From Porticoccaceae bacterium (lineage in GTDB: Bacteria > Pseudomonadota > Gammaproteobacteria > Pseudomonadales > Porticoccaceae): a stretch of 64,000 nt of DNA. A program made the position numbers and the translations under genes. Under the pieces are notes generated by a model. The model was given only the letters and a program-made list of their open reading frames with translations. It was not told the origin of the DNA and did not search any database. The stretch spans positions 1-64,000 of the forward strand of contig BPKH01000006.1 in assembly GCA_026005035.1 (NCBI GenBank), written 5' to 3'. Below, in pieces: positions 59,993-64,000 of the stretch (positions are counted from its first letter, which is position 1; each line of letters begins with the position of its first letter).

Positions 59993-60054
59993 TCAAGGAT
60001 CACTTCTACAGGGGGTAAGAAGGCAGATGAGGAAGGAGGTGACCGTCATCTGCA
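59967..60054 (-). ncRNA. Candidate small RNA with anti-Shine-Dalgarno loop
   Basis: About 88 nt, minus strand. Three hairpins follow one another with almost no gaps. Hairpin 1 (60023-60053): 8-bp stem GCAGATGA/TCATCTGC and a 15-nt loop CGGTCACCTCCTTCC. Hairpin 2 (60003-60022): 5-bp stem CTTCT/AGAAG with loop TACCCCCTGT. Hairpin 3 is the terminator. The first loop contains UCACCUCCUU, the same ten bases as the 3' end of 16S rRNA. C-rich loops that pair with Shine-Dalgarno sequences are known in RsaE and in alphaproteobacterial anti-SD RNAs. A promoter TTCAAT-17-TATCAT (60061-60089) is weak. An 18-residue open frame from 60063 to 60007 also fits inside, so a leader peptide is an alternative. 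Confidence 0.55.
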
Positions 60055-60080
60055 CGGCTCATGATAGAGGCCCGGCCACA

Positions 60081-60098
60081 ATGATTGAAATGTATTAT
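60081..60098. promoter_or_regulatory. 18-bp motif, copy 2 (operator candidate)
   Basis: ATGATTGAAATGTATTAT, between the small RNA and the LysR gene. GAAATG and CATTTC (60087-60092 and 60102-60107) form an inverted repeat with a 9-nt spacer nearby, the kind of site LysR proteins bind. TTGAAA (60085-60090) on the plus strand could be a -35 for the LysR gene with CATAAT at 60111-60116, but the spacer is long (20). Confidence 0.5.
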
Positions 60099-60130
60099 TT
60101 TCATTTCGTTCATAATCTTGGGGAATGACG

Positions 60131-61096
60131 ATGCCCCTCAGCCGGCTCGCCCGCATCGACCTCAATCTCCTGGTCGCCCTGGAGGTGTTGCTGGAAGAGC
60201 GCAACGTGACCCGGGCGGCCGAGCGGCTGTTCATCACCCAGCCGGCGATGAGCAAGACGCTCCAGCGGCTGCGCGCCCTCTTCGAGGACGAACTCTTCGT
60301 CCGCAGCGGCCGGGAGTTGATCCCCACCGCCCGCGCCCTGGAGATCCAGGAGCAGCTCCCGCAGCTGCTCACCGAGATCGAAACCCTGGTCTCGGGGCGC
60401 CGCTTCGACCCCCTCCGGGACCGCGGCACCATTCATCTCGCCACCCCCGAGTTCATGGCGGTCCAGCTATCCGACACCCTCATCTGGGATTTGCCGGGGG
60501 AAGCTCCCCACTTCACCCTCGCCATTTCCAGCCAGATGGAGGACTACCAGCTGCGCCTCAAACAGGGGGAGTTGGATTTCGTCCTGGCGGTCCAGACTCC
60601 GGTGGGAGATGAGTTCGAGGTGACTTCGGTGGGCGGCATCGCGCCCGCCGTGTGGATGCGCAAGGGCCATCCCCTCGCCGCCGAAGAGCGGCTTGAGTTG
60701 CGCCAGGTGTTGGAGTACCCCTTCATCCAGTACTTCCTCCTCCAGGCGGGAAGCCGCATCACGCCGTTCGCCGCCACCCGCTTCGACAGGGCCATTGCGG
60801 AGATGGGCCTCAAGCGGCGCAAGGCGCTGGTCACCGACCAGTTGATGACCGCGCTCTACGCCCTGCAACACAGCGACTGTCTGATGCTCGCCACCCAGGA
60901 CGACCTCAAAACCGAGGCAGGATTGTTCGAGATCGTGCGCAAGCCCTATCCGGAGGATCTGCCCCACGACGCCTTCATACCGGTGGCGCTCTACCAGCAC
61001 CGGCGCACCGCGCGCTCCTCCATGCACCAGTGGTTCCGGGAGCGCCTGCTCGCCGCCCTGGAGCGGGTCTACGCCGGGCAGGGGGCGCGCGCCTAG
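60131..61096 (+). CDS. LysR-type transcriptional regulator
   Basis: 321 residues from ATG 60131, preferred to ATG 60125 because GGGGA at 60119-60123 is 7 nt upstream. The N-terminal helix-turn-helix is NVTRAAERLFITQPAMSKTLQRLRALFEDELFVRSG. The NodD/LeuO/NahR-like subgroup (DLNLLVALEVLLEERNVTRAA) fits. The effector domain has no recognisable ligand motif. Divergent from the small RNA candidate. The end overlaps convergent coq7 by four bases. Confidence 0.85.
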   Translation: MPLSRLARIDLNLLVALEVLLEERNVTRAAERLFITQPAMSKTLQRLRALFEDELFVRSGRELIPTARALEIQEQLPQLLTEIETLVSGRRFDPLRDRGTIHLATPEFMAVQLSDTLIWDLPGEAPHFTLAISSQMEDYQLRLKQGELDFVLAVQTPVGDEFEVTSVGGIAPAVWMRKGHPLAAEERLELRQVLEYPFIQYFLLQAGSRITPFAATRFDRAIAEMGLKRRKALVTDQLMTALYALQHSDCLMLATQDDLKTEAGLFEIVRKPYPEDLPHDAFIPVALYQHRRTARSSMHQWFRERLLAALERVYAGQGARA

Positions 61097-61734
61097 AGGC
61101 GGTAGCTGGTGCGCGTCATGACCGTCGCGGCGAGGCGCATGAGCGCCTTGACGGGGGGCGGAAAGGGGAGCCCGCCCGCGGCGAGGGCGGCGTCGGCGTG
61201 GCGCGCCTCTTCGGCGCGCATCTGGGCGACCACCGCGGCGCTCGCCGTGTCGGCGGCGGGTAGGCGCTCGAGGTGACGCTCGAGGTGTTCGCTCACCAGC
61301 TCCTCGGTGGCCGCCAGAAAGCCGAGGCTCAAGCGATCGCCCAGGGCGCCGGCGGCGGTGCCCAGCCCCAGGGAGAGGAGGTACCACAGGGGGTTCAAAA
61401 AACTCGGCCGGCTGCCGAGGGCGCGGAGCCGCTCTTCGCACCAGGCGAGGTGGTCGATCTCCTCGTCGGCGGCCCGCTCTAGGACGGTGCGCAGCGCCGG
61501 ATCGCGGGCGGTGAGCGCTTGGCCCTGATAGAGGGCTTGGGCGCAGACCTCGCCGGCGTGGTTGACGCGCATCAGCCCGGCGGCGTGGCGCCGTTCCGCC
61601 TCGTCCAGCGGGCGGGGTGGGGCGGCGGCCGGCGCGGGCGGCGGGCGCGTGCCGGCCGCGCCCCCGGCCAGGGTGCGCAGCCCGCGGTCCAGGTGATGGA
61701 TGAGTCGATCTGCCAGCGAAAGCCGCGGTTGCAT
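61093..61734 (-). CDS. coq7: Demethoxyubiquinone hydroxylase Coq7
   Basis: Di-iron monooxygenase of ubiquinone synthesis, 213 residues. Ferritin-like ligand sets are in MRVNHAGEVCAQALY, AADEEIDHLAWCEERL, ATEELVSEHLERH and RAEEARHADAAL. The N-terminus has a Pro/Ala-rich stretch. Does the C6 hydroxylation done by UbiF in E. coli, so UbiF may be absent. Start ATG 61734. Confidence 0.93.
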   Translation of the reverse strand: MQPRLSLADRLIHHLDRGLRTLAGGAAGTRPPPAPAAAPPRPLDEAERRHAAGLMRVNHAGEVCAQALYQGQALTARDPALRTVLERAADEEIDHLAWCEERLRALGSRPSFLNPLWYLLSLGLGTAAGALGDRLSLGFLAATEELVSEHLERHLERLPAADTASAAVVAQMRAEEARHADAALAAGGLPFPPPVKALMRLAATVMTRTSYRL

Positions 61735-61766
61735 CGTGGACCCTATCACCCCGAGCACTGCCGGCC

Positions 61767-61772
61767 ATTGTA
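61767..61772 (-). promoter_or_regulatory. Candidate -10 for coq7
   Basis: TACAAT on the minus strand 33 bp upstream of the coq7 ATG, in the divergent gap with the ATPase gene. Confidence 0.4.
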
Positions 61773-61811
61773 GCCGAGGCGTGCGCCGTTGGCTGGGGCG
61801 GCCGGGCGCTC

Positions 61812-61817
61812 TACACT
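61812..61817 (+). promoter_or_regulatory. Candidate -10 for the AAA+ ATPase gene
   Basis: TACACT on the plus strand, 27 bp upstream of the GTG at 61844. The -35 is not clear. Confidence 0.35.
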
Positions 61818-61843
61818 GATCCCACCGCGGGGAGGAGCAGAGG

Positions 61844-63403
61844 GTGGAAGAAGCGCGCGATCTGGCGGTGCTGATGGATGCCCGCCAGCCCCTGGTGGTG
61901 GTGGACAGTCCAGACGAGCCGGGCGTGCTCGAGCTCCTCAGGCGCATCGCCCGAGAGCGGGAACGGTCTCTCTTCCGCTGGTCGCTCACCGATGGGCTCG
62001 CGCCGGCCCTCTCCCCCTGGCAGGTGGAACGGGAGCCGCGCTTCGCCGAACCGGAAGAGGTGCTGGAACACCTCAAGCGACAAGCCGGTCCGGGGATCTA
62101 CGCCCTGTGCGACCTCCATCCCCTCCTTCCCGAGCGGCCGCGGGCCCAGCGCCTGCTGAAGGACCTGGCCCTCCGAGAGGACCCCGGCGGGTTGACGCTG
62201 GTGCTCATCGGCTGGCGGGTGGAATTGCCCGAGGAGCTCGCCCGCCACGCCACGCGGCTCGCCTTGGACCTGCCCGGCCGCGGCGAGATCGCCGCCCTGG
62301 TGCGCGAAGAGGCGCGCCGCTTCGCCGCCGCCCGCGCGGGGCGGCGGGTGCGCGCCGAGCCCCAGGTTTTGGAGCGGCTGGTGGACAGCTTGCGGGGCTT
62401 GAGCCGCGGCGAGGTGCGCCGCCTGGTGCGCGTCGCCATTCACGACGACGGCGCCCTCACCGCCGCCGATCTCCCCCAGGTCAACGCCGCGAAGTTCCGC
62501 CTCCTCGACTGGGGGGAGGCGATCCACTACAGCTGGGAGACCAGCGACTTCGCCCAGGTGGCGGGGATGGAGGGGCTGCGGGAATGGCTCGAACTGCGCC
62601 GGGAGGCCTTCGCCGGGGCCCAGGAAGAGGATGCGCCCCGCGGCATCCTCCTCCTGGGCGTCCAGGGTGCGGGCAAGAGCCTGGCGGCGCGGGCCGTCGC
62701 CGGCTGTTGGCGCCTGCCCCTGCTGCGCCTCGACGTGGGCGCACTCTTCAACAAGTACTACGGGGAGACGGAGCGCAACCTGCGCGAGGCTTTGGCGCTG
62801 GCTGAGCGGATGGAGCCCTGCGTGCTGTGGATCGACGAGATCGAGAAGGGCTTTGCCACCGGCGACGCCGACGGCGGCCTCGCGCAGCGCGTGCTCGGCA
62901 CCTTCCTCACCTGGCTGCAGGAACGCCGCGGCCGGGTGTTCGTGGTGGCCACCGCCAACGAAATCGCCCGTCTGCCGGCGGAGCTTTTGCGCAAGGGGCG
63001 ATTCGACGAGATCTTCTTCGTCGATCTGCCCGATGCTCCGACGCGCCGAGAGATCTTCCGCATCCACCTCCGCGAGCGCGGTCTGGACCCGGCGGCGATC
63101 GACCTGGAGAGTCTGGTCGAGGCGACGGAGGGCTGGAGCGGCGCTGAAATCGAACAGGTGGTGGTGGGCGCGCGCTACCGCGCCGGGGGGGCGCCGACCA
63201 CCGAGGACCTGCTCGCCGAGGTGTTCGCCACCGCGCCCCTGTCGCGGATCATGGCCGAGCGGATCGCCGCTCTGCGCCATTGGGCCCGGGAGCGGGGGTT
63301 GCGCAGCGTCCGCACCCCGCTCAGGGAAACTCCTCCACGCGATAGCGCCACGCCCGCAATCGATCCGACCAGTAATCCGGGGGAAGGCCCGCCTTCTGCT
63401 TGA
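61844..63403 (+). CDS. AAA+ ATPase (Ycf46-like)
   Basis: 519 residues from GTG 61844, with GGAGGAG upstream. The N-terminal half (1-250) is a non-catalytic domain. The AAA domain (about 260-450) has Walker A LLGVQGAGKSLAAR, pore-like NKYYGETERNL, Walker B VLWIDEIEKGF, sensor ATANEIARLP and the Arg-finger region LRKGRFDEIFFVDLP. This matches the Ycf46 group known from cyanobacteria and some proteobacteria, role unclear. Its last 83 bp overlap the convergent AMMECR1 gene, so the C-terminal tail may be shorter in reality. Confidence 0.82.
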   Translation: MEEARDLAVLMDARQPLVVVDSPDEPGVLELLRRIARERERSLFRWSLTDGLAPALSPWQVEREPRFAEPEEVLEHLKRQAGPGIYALCDLHPLLPERPRAQRLLKDLALREDPGGLTLVLIGWRVELPEELARHATRLALDLPGRGEIAALVREEARRFAAARAGRRVRAEPQVLERLVDSLRGLSRGEVRRLVRVAIHDDGALTAADLPQVNAAKFRLLDWGEAIHYSWETSDFAQVAGMEGLREWLELRREAFAGAQEEDAPRGILLLGVQGAGKSLAARAVAGCWRLPLLRLDVGALFNKYYGETERNLREALALAERMEPCVLWIDEIEKGFATGDADGGLAQRVLGTFLTWLQERRGRVFVVATANEIARLPAELLRKGRFDEIFFVDLPDAPTRREIFRIHLRERGLDPAAIDLESLVEATEGWSGAEIEQVVVGARYRAGGAPTTEDLLAEVFATAPLSRIMAERIAALRHWARERGLRSVRTPLRETPPRDSATPAIDPTSNPGEGPPSA

Positions 63404-63875
63404 GGTGGGCGAGAAACTGGGCGGGATCGGGCAGCTCTCGCCACACCGCCGGCAGAAAGGTGGCCCGCCGGGGACCTTCGGCCAACACCAGACCGTCGAC
63501 GCCGGGCCGCAGCCGGGCGAGTAACTCCCCCTCGTCGCGGAAGTGCAAGGGTTCGAGCGGGCCGATCACCGAGAGGTGGTACTCCAGATGGGGGAACTCG
63601 GCGGCGCTCACCGGGGGGAAGCGGGGATCGCGGAAAGCGGCGGCGAAGGCGTTTTCGGCGCAGTCCACCACCAGGGGCCGATGGGCTTCCAGAGAGCCGA
63701 TGCAACCGCGAAGGCGGCCGGCGAGCTTGAGGGTGACGAAACAGGCTCCGGGGCGGGCGAGGGTGTCGGGAAAGTCTTGGGGCCGCACCGGCAAAGGGCG
63801 ACCGCTGGTGAGACCCGCCTCCACGGAGGCGCGCGCCACCTCCAACAACAGGCGCTTGTCCTCCTCAGACAACAC
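63321..63875 (-). CDS. amrA: AMMECR1 domain protein (AmmeMemoRadiSam system protein A)
   Basis: 184 residues. AMMECR1 signature is LAGRLRGCIGSLEAHRPL, with FAAAFRDPRFPPVSAAEFPHLEYHLSV. Start is a GTG at 63875, which overlaps the MEMO gene stop by 11 bp. AMMECR1 and MEMO genes with a radical SAM gene form the AmmeMemoRadiSam system. No radical SAM gene is in the window. Confidence 0.88.
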   Translation of the reverse strand: MLSEEDKRLLLEVARASVEAGLTSGRPLPVRPQDFPDTLARPGACFVTLKLAGRLRGCIGSLEAHRPLVVDCAENAFAAAFRDPRFPPVSAAEFPHLEYHLSVIGPLEPLHFRDEGELLARLRPGVDGLVLAEGPRRATFLPAVWRELPDPAQFLAHLKQKAGLPPDYWSDRLRAWRYRVEEFP

Positions 63876-64000
63876 CTGGCAGTCCCTCCGCCACCGCCCA
63901 GGCGCCGTAGCCCACCACCCGGTCTCGCGGGCCGGCGGTGTCCCCCGAATTGCGCAAATCCAGGGTGATGGGGCGCAGACCCTGGGCGCGGGCCAGGTAG
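63865..64000 (-). CDS. amrB: MEMO1 family protein, 3' end only (AmmeMemoRadiSam system protein B)
   Basis: The final 44 codons of a gene that starts beyond the window. The translated end, LDLRNSGDTAGPRDRVVGYG, is the conserved C-terminus of MEMO family proteins. The stop overlaps the AMMECR1 start, so the two genes are coupled. Confidence 0.8.
   Translation of the reverse strand, partial: YLARAQGLRPITLDLRNSGDTAGPRDRVVGYGAWAVAEGLPGVV

Noticed and set aside
60031-60045. A fragment of 16S rRNA
   Set aside because: Only the 10-base tail is shared, no other 16S sequence surrounds it, and it sits in a perfect hairpin loop.
60003-60053. Plus-strand CsrA/RsmA-binding RNA (GGA in loops)
   Set aside because: Read on the plus strand the loops contain GGA motifs, but there is no plus-strand terminator. 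The terminator fits only the minus strand. It remains a weaker alternative.

Overview
The window is GC-rich gammaproteobacterial chromosome, probably from a deep-branching, non-enterobacterial lineage. Several neighbourhoods known from Pseudomonas, E. coli and Vibrio follow one another: dnaN-recF-gyrB, glyQ-glyS-gmhB-plsC, zapA-ssrS-fau, ygfB-pepP-ubiH-ubiI-gcvT-gcvH, HAD/rppH/ptsP with lgt-thyA-folA, a DUF3450-TtpC-ExbB-ExbD-TonB-TPR operon, and rpe-trpEGDC-crp with coq7. I cannot name the genus.

Layout. 1-4.6 kb: replication genes next to the origin (dnaN cut by the window edge, recF, gyrB). 4.6-8.9 kb: a tightly overlapped minus-strand operon glyQ-glyS-gmhB-plsC. 9.0-9.9 kb: cysK. 9.9-15.6 kb: a minus-strand accessory operon with a tandem TPR/glycosyltransferase, a sulfotransferase, two glycosyltransferases and a small membrane protein. 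16.3-23.9 kb: a very large trimeric autotransporter adhesin, transcribed divergently from that operon. 24.1-27.5 kb: yrdA, rpiA, a DUF4156 lipoprotein, azoR and an aminotransferase. 27.6-32.8 kb: ilvA, a UbiA-type prenyltransferase, pyk, fau, 6S RNA, zapA and a zapB-like gene. 33.3-39.9 kb: ygfB to gcvH, then an NRDE gene. 39.9-45.7 kb: ptsP-rppH on one strand and HAD-lgt-thyA-folA on the other. 45.9-51 kb: the TonB-type energy-transduction operon. 51-58.8 kb: ilvD, an OsmC gene, rpe, trpEGDC and crp. 59.2-61.7 kb: an OsmC gene, a 44-residue membrane protein, a candidate small RNA, a LysR regulator and coq7. 61.8-64 kb: an AAA+ ATPase, then the AMMECR1 and MEMO genes.

The most interesting parts are two. 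(1) The adhesin has four stacked repeat architectures: a hexad beta-helix, a long Asn-rich 15-residue repeat, a classic 14-residue YadA-head repeat, and an anchor. It faces an operon of glycosyltransferases and a sulfotransferase that could decorate it or another surface glycan. (2) At 59967-60054 (minus) there is a compact three-hairpin RNA candidate whose first loop copies the 16S rRNA anti-Shine-Dalgarno tail. It is flanked by two copies of an 18-bp motif beside a LysR gene.

Sequence quality matters here. dnaN, recF and ubiH each carry a single-base indel in a homopolymer, and the adhesin repeats carry several +1 errors that look like merged repeat variants. I treat these as sequencing or assembly errors in intact genes rather than as pseudogenes.
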